Below are positions 34,030 to 40,614 of a DNA stretch of 64,000 nt, piece by piece. Origin of the DNA: JAHEZL01 sp046074525 (GTDB lineage Bacteria; Bacteroidota; Bacteroidia; Flavobacteriales_C; GCA-002722245). The DNA lies in assembly GCA_046074525.1 (NCBI GenBank), contig JBJTOK010000059.1:95050-159049 (forward strand). Reading direction: 5' to 3'. The position numbers and the translations under genes were made by a program. Numbering within the stretch: position 1 is the first letter of the stretch; each line of letters opens with the position of its first letter. A model generated the notes under the pieces. It was not told where the DNA came from, made no database searches, and saw nothing but the letters and a program-made list of their open reading frames with translations.

Positions 34030-37000
34030 ATGAAAAGAATTATCCCCATTATCGGCCTCCTTTTTCTGGCGCTTAATGCTAAAGCTCAGGGGCCTGTTTT
34101 ATTCGACTGCCCACAATATCCTTCTTATGCCTTTTTCGATAGAAGCTGCTTAATCAAAACGGCTGCTCCTTACGGCGAAATCCGTTTGCCTCAGGGTGGG
34201 GTGGATGGACTTAACGAAGAGAGGCCGATGCATTTGAGCATTCCGACTAACCGTCCGACCTGGGCGCTGGGTATCGCACTGGCCTGGAACTACAACAGGA
34301 ATATCATACAAAGGGTAGATCATCCCAAAATTTCTTACTGGATGGCCATTACCGGTCATGAAACAGGAATGGCCTGTGATTGTGGTGCACAATGGCCCGC
34401 TAACCGTACACCATGGAATTCATTGAGTCCGGCCTTTAACGCCAAATGTTCCGAAGGACTCACCCAGCACGATGGTTGTTTCCAGATGGAGGAGGCCAAT
34501 GCCTGGTGTGGCGATTTGAACCAAACCTGGCCATGGAGATTCAAGCCGAATGAACACCAGCAGTACATTTCAAAAGAGCATTTTTCTACTGCTTGTTTAG
34601 GATTGGCTTATCGCAATATCCTTAACCATTATCTGATCGATTATGCCTGGGGCGTCGATATATGGCCGATTATCACGGCTACGCAGGATCCCAATGCCTA
34701 CGAAAAACTGATGGCTTCGGGCTGGAATAGCTGGGCTGCCGCTGTGCAGGATAATGTTTCGGGAACAGCTGGTGGCGGTCAGGGGTTTAATTTGTATACT
34801 GCCGGCGGAAGAGCGGCCGCTATTGCTTCTACTAATTGGGATCTTACGGCTACTTCCAGCCGCTATCCTGAAGTGATTGGCTGGACCATGAATGCGCTGG
34901 AACAAAATACTACTTCGACTTACTACCATTACAACAATCCTATTGTGACTTCCACACCGGCTACTGCTCAGAATCATGTGGATTATGGTTATTACAATGC
35001 CAACATTACCTGGGCTGATGTAACTCAATTTTTAGGGGAAATTCTTCCTTTTTACAGTGAATTGACTCCTGCTCAAAATGCAGCTACCACTTCAAGAGCT
35101 CAGGCGGCTTTCAATGCAATTAATGGAGGTGCTCCTGTGCCTTTCAAGCAAATCGGGCCGGTGATTGATGAAATCATTCTCGGATTGCCTAAAGAAATTC
35201 CTCTGATGTCGGTGATACACAACGATGGTTTGCCTGCATACAACAACGGCTACCGTCAGTGTATCGGTGATTATGCTCCGGCCTCGCATATTGAAAATGT
35301 TACGGGAAGCGATACCATTTGCAAAGGTCAGTCGGTGATCCTGGAAGGAATGATTGATGGCGGCGACGGACCGAATCTCACTTATGCCTGGTTCAGGGAT
35401 GGTATTGCCACGGGAATTACCACCAAGCAGATTGTTTTAACACCTTCGGCACTGGGCAATTTTGTTTACACGCTCAATGTATGTAATCCTACCTTAGGCG
35501 GTTGTGCTCCCGCGTGTTGTCCGAAAACCCTGGTAGTACAAAACTGTAATGCCTGTTCTATAGTCGCAACGGCCACTACCGTCAATACGCCCTGTCAGAA
35601 CATGCACGGCGGAAAAATCAATCTCAATATTACGGGATCTACCAACTATACCATCACTTATGCGAGCGATGAATTCAGTGGTTCACAAACAGGGACTACG
35701 GCTGCAGCAACAATTGCTAATCTTCCCGATGGTTTGTACAACATTACTGTTCAGGACAATACCACAACCACCTGCAAGTTCAAATTATCGGCAGAAGTGA
35801 AATTCACCACGCCCATGAATGAAAAACTCACGGCTTCCATCCAAAGCATGACGAAATGTGATGCTGTTTTGAAAACGAAACTGGAACAGGATGAGTGCGA
35901 ATGCGAATGGACAGTTTTTTTCGATACGCCTTATGCCGCCTGGGAAAGAGATGTTTTTGTGATCATTACTCCCTCTAATGGTGCGGCGATGCGTTTGAGA
36001 AAAGACGTGCTTGTGAATGCTTATCCGGCACCTGAAAAAGCCACTTTTAAAATGTGCAGTGGCGAGCACATCAAGTTTGAAATTGAAGTTCAACCGTCAT
36101 CGGGATCCTGTACTGGTGTTGCTTCTTATAACGAGCAGAATGCACCTATTGAAGTGTACATCAAAAATCCGGCAGGAGTGAAGGTACAAACCTGGAATGT
36201 ACCTATCAAAACAGCCAAGCAATACCAGAATTACCAGGTGTTTGATTATGTAGTGAACTGTCCTTATACTCCGGGAACTTATACCTATCTGTGGAATCCA
36301 GGGGCGCTTACAGGTACTCCGGCAAATGTGGCGGCCAATACACCAACTACTTATACCGTAGTAGCTACTAACACCGCAAATCCGCAGTGTACTTTAACCG
36401 ATACAGTGTATGTTCCTTTCAATTGCAACAATACATGTGTGAAACCGAAGGCAGTTATTTCCGGATCTGATTCTATTTGCAATGGCGACAGTACTTTGAT
36501 TTCTGTAGCGTTTACGGGTACAAAACCTTTTAAAATCAAGCTAAGCAATGGAGCTACGAAATGGACTGTTTCCAATATCAATTCCAATACCTATACATTC
36601 TTTGCAAAAAACACAGGAACTTATAAGGTGGATTCGGTGTGGAACCTGAATTGTGATACCCTGGGAACGGGCTCGGCTGTAGTGACCGTTCCTTCTAATT
36701 GCAACATTATTTGTGTGAAACCGAAGGCGGTGATTTCGGGATCCGATTCTATTTGCAAAGGCGACAGCACTTTGGTTTCTGTGGCGTTAACAGGGACAAA
36801 ACCTTTTAAAATCAAGCTGAGCAATGGTGCTACAAATTGGACGGTTTCCAACATCAATTCGAATAGCTATTCTTTTTTCGCTAAAAACACCGGAACCTAT
36901 AGGGTCGATTCTGTGTGGCATACAGGCTGTGATACTGCTGGATCGGGTTCGGCTGTGATTACTGTGGTAGAGGCTAAAGTGAATTTGGGTAGTGATACTG

Positions 37001-38790
37001 CTATTTGTCAGGGTGGAAGCGTTACGCTGGATGTCGGTGCCGGTTATAAAACCTACAGCTGGTGGGGTGGAAGTTCTGCGCAAACGAAGACGGTGACTAC
37101 GGCCGGACAATACATTGTAAACGTCAACAACCAGATGGGTTGCAAGGCGAGTGATACACTCAATGTTACTTTGCTACCGGTTGTAAACGTTGATCTCGCT
37201 AATGATACGCTCGCTATTTGTCCGGGGAAAAGTGTGGTGCTTTCTCCAACTTTCAGTGGTGGAACAGGTGCGCTGACGCACAGCTGGAGCGGATGGGCAA
37301 GTGGCAATGGAAATACTTATAACGCTAATGCTGCAGGCTTGTATAAGATAACTACTACAGATAGCAAGGGTTGTAAGGACAACGACAGTATTTATATTAA
37401 GGTGAATACCAGTCTGACGGTGCATCTCAGTAACAAAACCATTTGTCCGGGCGATACGTTTGCTTTGAATTCGGGCTATGATGCGCTGAATTATTCTATA
37501 TCATGGAATACGGGTTCTACAGCAGCATCTATTAATGCAACGGCGGCCGGAATTTACGGAGTGGTGGTGGATGATGGTAATGGCTGTAAGGGCAGTGATT
37601 CCATGACCTTGAGTTTGCACCCTGCTGTAAAGGTGAGCCTGGGTAGCGATAAAAATATTTGTCCAGGTGCAAGCGCTACACTTGATGCCGGTGCCGGTTT
37701 TATTTCCTACAAATGGTCGACAGGTGAAAATACACGAATGATAATTAAAGGTGCCAATACCTATCATGTATTGGTGAGCGATGCTAACGTGTGCAAAGCA
37801 AGAGATACGATTTCAGTCGTATCTCTTTCCAATCCTTCTGTTAACATTGGTAAAGATGTAGATACCTGTGCCGGAAATCCTGTGGTTTTGAGTGCTTTTG
37901 TGAATCCGGGCTGGACTTACCTCTGGAACAATAATTCCAGTCAGAATTCAATCGATGTGACCCAGTCAGGAACCTACTTTGTAGTGGTAACTGATGCCAA
38001 TAACTGCAAGGGTGGCGATACAGCTGTAGTGGATTTTCGTTCGCAGCCTGTGGTGGATTTGCTGGAGGGTGCCGACAGTACTACGATTTGCGAAGGAGAA
38101 ACATTAACTCTTGATGCGGGCAATTCGGGTGCGGGAATCAGCTATTTGTGGAACAATACAATTGGCAATCAGACGATGGAAGTAAGTGAGAGTGGTTTCT
38201 ATGAAGTTATGGTGAGCAATGGCAGTTGTTCGGATACCGATAAAATCTACCTGCAAACCGTTACCATGCCCCAGAATATGCTGAGCGATACGATGAATGC
38301 TATTCATTCCAGCTATTGTTTCGATGATGAAGCACCCATTGTACTTTCTGCCGATATGAAGGATGGGGCGAACTATACTTATGTATGGAATACAGACGAA
38401 ACAACAAGGGATATACAAATCACCCGACCAGGGACTTACTCGGTATTGATAAATCTGGGCAAGTGTGCGGTGAGTGATGAAATAACTATAGTGGACTACT
38501 GCAACTCTTCTTTCTTTGTACCGAATTCTTTCACCCCTAATGGCGACAATCATAACGAAGTTTTTTATGTAAGCGCCGAGCACATAGAGAATTTCGAAAT
38601 AATGATTTTCAATCGCTGGGGCGAACTGATTTATTCAGGAAAAGATTTGGGCGAAGGCTGGGATGGTAAATATCAGGGCAAAGAAGTGCAGCAGGATGTA
38701 TATGTATGGAAGGTGAAATACGAAATAAATTTACCGAACGGGAAAAATCTTGCAAAAGAAAGGATGGGACATGTGAGTGTGATTTATTGA
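34030..38790 (+). CDS. Giant T9SS type B (CHU_C) protein with lysozyme-like N-domain
   Basis: 1586 residues from the ATG at 34030 (signal peptide MKRIIPIIGLLFLALNAKAQ). Residues about 20-400 form a Cys- and Trp-rich domain with AITGHETGMACDC and LTQHDGCFQMEEANAW, an E-T-G and G-C-F-Q arrangement recalling lysozyme-like (SLT/GH23-type) enzymes. The middle has Ig/PKD-like modules, including two nearly identical 92-residue units (36436 and 36712) and a series of about 80-residue LGSD-C-G-TLDAG repeats. The C-terminus (FVPNSFTPNGDNHNEVF...) is the CHU_C domain, the type B T9SS sorting signal. Predicted surface-attached or secreted. Confidence 0.9.
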   Translation: MKRIIPIIGLLFLALNAKAQGPVLFDCPQYPSYAFFDRSCLIKTAAPYGEIRLPQGGVDGLNEERPMHLSIPTNRPTWALGIALAWNYNRNIIQRVDHPKISYWMAITGHETGMACDCGAQWPANRTPWNSLSPAFNAKCSEGLTQHDGCFQMEEANAWCGDLNQTWPWRFKPNEHQQYISKEHFSTACLGLAYRNILNHYLIDYAWGVDIWPIITATQDPNAYEKLMASGWNSWAAAVQDNVSGTAGGGQGFNLYTAGGRAAAIASTNWDLTATSSRYPEVIGWTMNALEQNTTSTYYHYNNPIVTSTPATAQNHVDYGYYNANITWADVTQFLGEILPFYSELTPAQNAATTSRAQAAFNAINGGAPVPFKQIGPVIDEIILGLPKEIPLMSVIHNDGLPAYNNGYRQCIGDYAPASHIENVTGSDTICKGQSVILEGMIDGGDGPNLTYAWFRDGIATGITTKQIVLTPSALGNFVYTLNVCNPTLGGCAPACCPKTLVVQNCNACSIVATATTVNTPCQNMHGGKINLNITGSTNYTITYASDEFSGSQTGTTAAATIANLPDGLYNITVQDNTTTTCKFKLSAEVKFTTPMNEKLTASIQSMTKCDAVLKTKLEQDECECEWTVFFDTPYAAWERDVFVIITPSNGAAMRLRKDVLVNAYPAPEKATFKMCSGEHIKFEIEVQPSSGSCTGVASYNEQNAPIEVYIKNPAGVKVQTWNVPIKTAKQYQNYQVFDYVVNCPYTPGTYTYLWNPGALTGTPANVAANTPTTYTVVATNTANPQCTLTDTVYVPFNCNNTCVKPKAVISGSDSICNGDSTLISVAFTGTKPFKIKLSNGATKWTVSNINSNTYTFFAKNTGTYKVDSVWNLNCDTLGTGSAVVTVPSNCNIICVKPKAVISGSDSICKGDSTLVSVALTGTKPFKIKLSNGATNWTVSNINSNSYSFFAKNTGTYRVDSVWHTGCDTAGSGSAVITVVEAKVNLGSDTAICQGGSVTLDVGAGYKTYSWWGGSSAQTKTVTTAGQYIVNVNNQMGCKASDTLNVTLLPVVNVDLANDTLAICPGKSVVLSPTFSGGTGALTHSWSGWASGNGNTYNANAAGLYKITTTDSKGCKDNDSIYIKVNTSLTVHLSNKTICPGDTFALNSGYDALNYSISWNTGSTAASINATAAGIYGVVVDDGNGCKGSDSMTLSLHPAVKVSLGSDKNICPGASATLDAGAGFISYKWSTGENTRMIIKGANTYHVLVSDANVCKARDTISVVSLSNPSVNIGKDVDTCAGNPVVLSAFVNPGWTYLWNNNSSQNSIDVTQSGTYFVVVTDANNCKGGDTAVVDFRSQPVVDLLEGADSTTICEGETLTLDAGNSGAGISYLWNNTIGNQTMEVSESGFYEVMVSNGSCSDTDKIYLQTVTMPQNMLSDTMNAIHSSYCFDDEAPIVLSADMKDGANYTYVWNTDETTRDIQITRPGTYSVLINLGKCAVSDEITIVDYCNSSFFVPNSFTPNGDNHNEVFYVSAEHIENFEIMIFNRWGELIYSGKDLGEGWDGKYQGKEVQQDVYVWKVKYEINLPNGKNLAKERMGHVSVIY
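36436..36987 (+). repeat. Two tandem 276-bp coding repeats
   Basis: Within the 34030 gene, the units starting at 36436 and 36712 are near-identical at protein level (both begin CVKPKAVISGSDSIC) with many synonymous differences, indicating an in-frame tandem duplication that has since diverged. Each unit is 92 codons. Confidence 0.85.
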
Positions 38791-38826
38791 TTATTTGTAA
38801 GTATTTGAATATCAATAATAAATAAG

Positions 38827-38853
38827 TTTAATACGTTAAATGTCAGTGTAAAA
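38827..38853 (+). promoter_or_regulatory. Conserved upstream box of RNA copy 1
   Basis: The segment TTTAATACGTTAAATGTCAG followed by TGTAAAA recurs in related form upstream of all three RNA copies (39209-39236 and 39905-39932; core TGTCAGT..GTAAAA). It lies about 95 nt before the -7 element here and about 60 nt before it in copies 2 and 3. It may be an activator site or simply part of the duplicated unit. Confidence 0.45.
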
Positions 38854-38925
38854 TATACGCCTTATTTTGCCTGCCAGAACACAGCCTTTTTTTTCGTGAA
38901 TTTTAAAGATAATTGTCGAAAAAGC

Positions 38926-38955
38926 TTGACAACCCTTCTATTTTTTGTATATTTG
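38926..38955 (+). promoter_or_regulatory. Promoter of candidate RNA copy 1
   Basis: TTG at 38926-38928, a 19-nt spacer, and TATATTTG at 38948-38955, a full match to the Bacteroidota housekeeping consensus (TTG, N17-23, TAnnTTTG). The closing stem of the RNA begins at 38962, 6 nt after the box, where transcription would be expected to start. Confidence 0.8.
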
Positions 38956-38961
38956 ATCCAT

Positions 38962-39159
38962 ACTTGCTTTGTTGAAAGATATAATAGTAGTAGTGTAAAA
39001 ATTGCGTAGTTCTTTACAAGTTAGTTAGTAGTATCAAAGTTAAATTATACCCCCTATAGTGACTTTGAAATTTTTCAATCTTCAACAGAGCAAGTTTTTC
39101 CTACTAACACAAGAAACACAATATAAAAAAGCCATTCTGGGGCGTCAGAATGGCTTTTT
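38962..39159 (+). ncRNA. Candidate small RNA, copy 1 of a three-copy family
   Basis: No protein frame. A 15-bp closing stem pairs 38962-38976 (ACTTGCTTTGTTGAA) with 39081-39095 (TTCAACAGAGCAAGT), with one G-U pair. Inside it are a UAG-rich single-stranded stretch (AATAGTAGTAGT at 38983), a small hairpin GTAAA/TTTAC (38995-38999 with 39013-39017), and a 7-bp stem TCAAAGT/ACTTTGA (39034-39040 with 39062-39068) that presents a hairpin with a CCCCC loop (39050-39054). It ends in a terminator at 39131-39159. Core sequence is shared with copies 2 and 3 while the closing stem is not, which argues for conserved structure. Expected length about 198 nt. Confidence 0.8.
39131..39159 (+). terminator. Terminator of RNA copy 1
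   Basis: GCCATTCTG (39131-39139) pairs with CAGAATGGC (39146-39154) around a 6-nt loop, followed by TTTTT and preceded by AAAAAA, so it could work on both strands. Confidence 0.85.
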
Positions 39160-39208
39160 CTTTTCCATCCACTTCATTGTAACAGAATAAAAATCAATTA
39201 GTTAATTA

Positions 39209-39236
39209 TTTTATGCGTGATCTGTCAGTGTGTAAA
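39209..39236 (+). promoter_or_regulatory. Conserved upstream box of RNA copy 2
   Basis: TTTTATGCGTGATCTGTCAG followed by TGTGTAAAA; related to 38827-38853 and to 39905-39932, and 58 nt upstream of the -7 element of copy 2. Confidence 0.45.
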
Positions 39237-39271
39237 AGTGCTGTTGGAGGTGCTTTGTACGGCCTTGTAAA

Positions 39272-39302
39272 TTGCCCTTCGAGCCTTGGTAATGTAAATT
39301 TG
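39272..39302 (+). promoter_or_regulatory. Promoter of candidate RNA copy 2
   Basis: TTG at 39272-39274, a 20-nt spacer and TAAATTTG at 39295-39302 match the Bacteroidota consensus. The closing stem begins 7 nt later, as in copies 1 and 3. Confidence 0.78.
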
Positions 39303-39308
39303 AGTATG

Positions 39309-39477
39309 CTGCTTCGTTGTAGAAAATAGTAGTAGTAAAAATTGCGTAGTTCTTTTACAAAAGTTAGTTAGTAGTAGTCAAAGTTAATACTATACCCCCC
39401 TTTAGTGACTTTGAAAATAAAAAATCAATCTACAATGAAGTAAGTGAAGAGCCGCTCTGAGAAGAGCGGCTTTTTTT
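39309..39477 (+). ncRNA. Candidate small RNA, copy 2 of a three-copy family
   Basis: Closing stem of 14 bp, 39310-39323 (TGCTTCGTTGTAGA) with 39429-39442 (TCTACAATGAAGTA), including two G-U pairs and unlike the stem of copy 1. Core at 39324-39416 is almost identical to copy 3 and close to copy 1: UAGUAGUAGU stretch, GTAAAA/TTTTAC hairpin (39335-39340 with 39353-39358), TCAAAGT/ACTTTGA stem (39378-39384 with 39408-39414) and a CCCCCC run at 39395-39400 in its loop. The terminator follows at once (39450-39477). Expected length about 169 nt. No open frame in either strand makes sense across the copies. Confidence 0.8.
39450..39477 (+). terminator. Terminator of RNA copy 2
   Basis: AGCCGCTCT (39450-39458) pairs perfectly with AGAGCGGCT (39463-39471) around GAGA, followed by a run of T. 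Confidence 0.88.
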
Positions 39478-39484
39478 GTTTTAT

Positions 39485-39865
39485 CCCGCGTTCGTCATTG
39501 CGAGAAGTTTTTGTACCGGAAAACTCGAAGCAATCCTTTTGCGTCGCGTTTCCCTCTCAGAGGAGAGGGGTGTGTTAGCTGGTGCGTTGGGAGGGAGATG
39601 GGTTAACGCGTGCTCCGCTAAGTTTAACGAAGCGTAACTTGGCGGAATCTTTTCTTGAAGCTTTCAGCTTCGATTATTCTTCTTTTCAAAAGAAGCAAAG
39701 ACTTACTTTCTTCTCTTGAAAGAAAATAATCCAAGAGCCAGGATGCTTCCACCGCGCCTCGGCAAACACGCGTTGCCTCTGTTCCTCCGGCCGCGCTTTT
39801 TGCCTCACCTCCAGCGCTGGCCCGCCTCTTGGCTCGGGCTCCACACGAAGTTAGTACCCATTCTT
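39485..39865. repeat. Dispersed intergenic repeat, copy R3
   Basis: Third and longest copy of the repeat at 249-470 and 14545-14795, lying between RNA copies 2 and 3. It opens with CGTCATTGCGAG..GAAGCAATCC, then a TTCTTCTTTTCAAAAGAAGC block, a 6-bp hairpin TTTCTT/AAGAAA (39707-39712 with 39720-39725) at the place of the 10-bp hairpin of R1/R2, and GAGCCA, GGCTCGGGC and CACGAAGTTA blocks. The stem bases differ from R1/R2 but remain paired. Open frames in it are not conserved among copies. Confidence 0.72.
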
Positions 39866-39896
39866 GGTTTTTTTGTAAATGATTTAAGTTCAATTA

Positions 39897-39932
39897 ATTA
39901 CGTTTTTAATACGTAATCTGTCAGTTGTAAAA
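39897..39932 (+). promoter_or_regulatory. Conserved upstream box and palindrome of RNA copy 3
   Basis: TTTAATACGTAATCTGTCAG followed by TTGTAAAA (39905-39932), 59 nt before the -7 element. It overlaps a perfect 7-bp inverted repeat, ATTACGT (39897-39903) and ACGTAAT (39911-39917), that is not preserved in the other two copies. Confidence 0.45.
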
Positions 39933-39968
39933 ATGCAGCTTCGGAGGTGTTTTGTACGATGCATTTAA

Positions 39969-39999
39969 TTGTGAAAGGGCAGTTGCAGGCGTAGCTTTG
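39969..39999 (+). promoter_or_regulatory. Promoter of candidate RNA copy 3
   Basis: TTG at 39969-39971, a 20-nt spacer and TAGCTTTG at 39992-39999 match the Bacteroidota consensus. The closing stem begins at 40005. Confidence 0.78.
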
Positions 40000-40004
40000 A
40001 ATAT

Positions 40005-40210
40005 GCTTGTTCTGCTACAAAAAATAGTAGTAGTAAAAATTGCGTAGTTCTTTTACAAAAGTTAGTTAGTAGTAATCAAAGTTAATACTATACCCCCCTT
40101 TAGTGACTTTGAAACAAAAATCAAATTTGGAGCAGAACAAGCTTTTTCTTTTGAGTATTTAGTTAGTTTATAAAAATAAAAAAGCCTCCGTCATCGACGG
40201 AGGCTTTTTT
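40005..40210 (+). ncRNA. Candidate small RNA, copy 3 of a three-copy family
   Basis: Closing stem of 12 perfect Watson-Crick pairs, 40005-40016 (GCTTGTTCTGCT) with 40131-40142 (AGCAGAACAAGC), different in sequence from copies 1 and 2. Core at 40021-40114: UAGUAGUAGU stretch, GTAAAA/TTTTAC hairpin (40033-40038 with 40051-40056), TCAAAGT/ACTTTGA stem (40076-40082 with 40106-40112) and CCCCCC at 40093-40098. After the closing stem there is TTTTTCTTTT, then about 35 nt, then the terminator at 40184-40210, so a shorter form ending near 40150 is possible. Confidence 0.8.
40184..40210. terminator. Bidirectional terminator (RNA copy 3 and minus-strand gene)
   Basis: GCCTCCGTC (40184-40192) pairs perfectly with GACGGAGGC (40196-40204), flanked by A-run on the left and TTTTTT on the right, so it can stop RNA copy 3 on the plus strand and the gene at 40229-40546 on the minus strand. 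Confidence 0.88.
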
Positions 40211-40228
40211 ATTTGTCCTGTATTCTGA

Positions 40229-40546
40229 TTATTGGTTGGTCAGTAATATGCGGATGTCAACCATTTCTTCGCGGTTGTATTTGTTGTCTGAACCCTTAAG
40301 CAATTCAATGAAGTAGTGAAATCTGTTTTCGCCTTCTTCCGGACCTTCAAACTCGAGGTCGAAATTGCCATTTCTCTCAATATATTCTCTGGAGAGTCTG
40401 AGTAATTTTGTAGCCAGCGGATCCTCTTCTGCAAGAGCGTAATTTCTGATTTCAGTCAGTTTAGCCGCAACAGCTGCAGGATCAAAGCCCTTGTCGGTGC
40501 TTTTGATCAAATCGTCAAGTAATTTATTTGCTTTAGGATCTTTCAT
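40229..40546 (-). CDS. Hypothetical protein, 105 residues
   Basis: A soluble, charged, helix-rich protein starting MKDPKANKLLDDLIKSTDKG, with a Glu-rich middle (FEGPEEGENRFHYF). No signal peptide, membrane segment or recognised motif. It has its own terminator at 40184-40210 and converges with RNA copy 3. Upstream, 68 nt separate it from the end of the CHU_C gene on the same strand. Confidence 0.72.
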   Translation of the reverse strand: MKDPKANKLLDDLIKSTDKGFDPAAVAAKLTEIRNYALAEEDPLATKLLRLSREYIERNGNFDLEFEGPEEGENRFHYFIELLKGSDNKYNREEMVDIRILLTNQ

Positions 40547-40614
40547 ATAATAGATAATTAAATTCGAGGGTCAAATGTAAGTCTTTGTTCCTGATTCCTC
40601 AAGAAGTCGGGAAA

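Noticed and set aside
39624..39893. 89-codon frame on the minus strand between RNA copies 2 and 3
   Set aside because: It lies in repeat R3 and shows low-complexity Ala/Arg-rich sequence caused by base composition; no counterpart in the other repeat copies.
38962..40210. RNA copies considered as protein-coding or as riboswitch leaders
   Set aside because: No frame is conserved among copies, and copies 1 and 2 are each closed by a terminator with no gene directly downstream to control; copy 3 is followed by a gene on the opposite strand.
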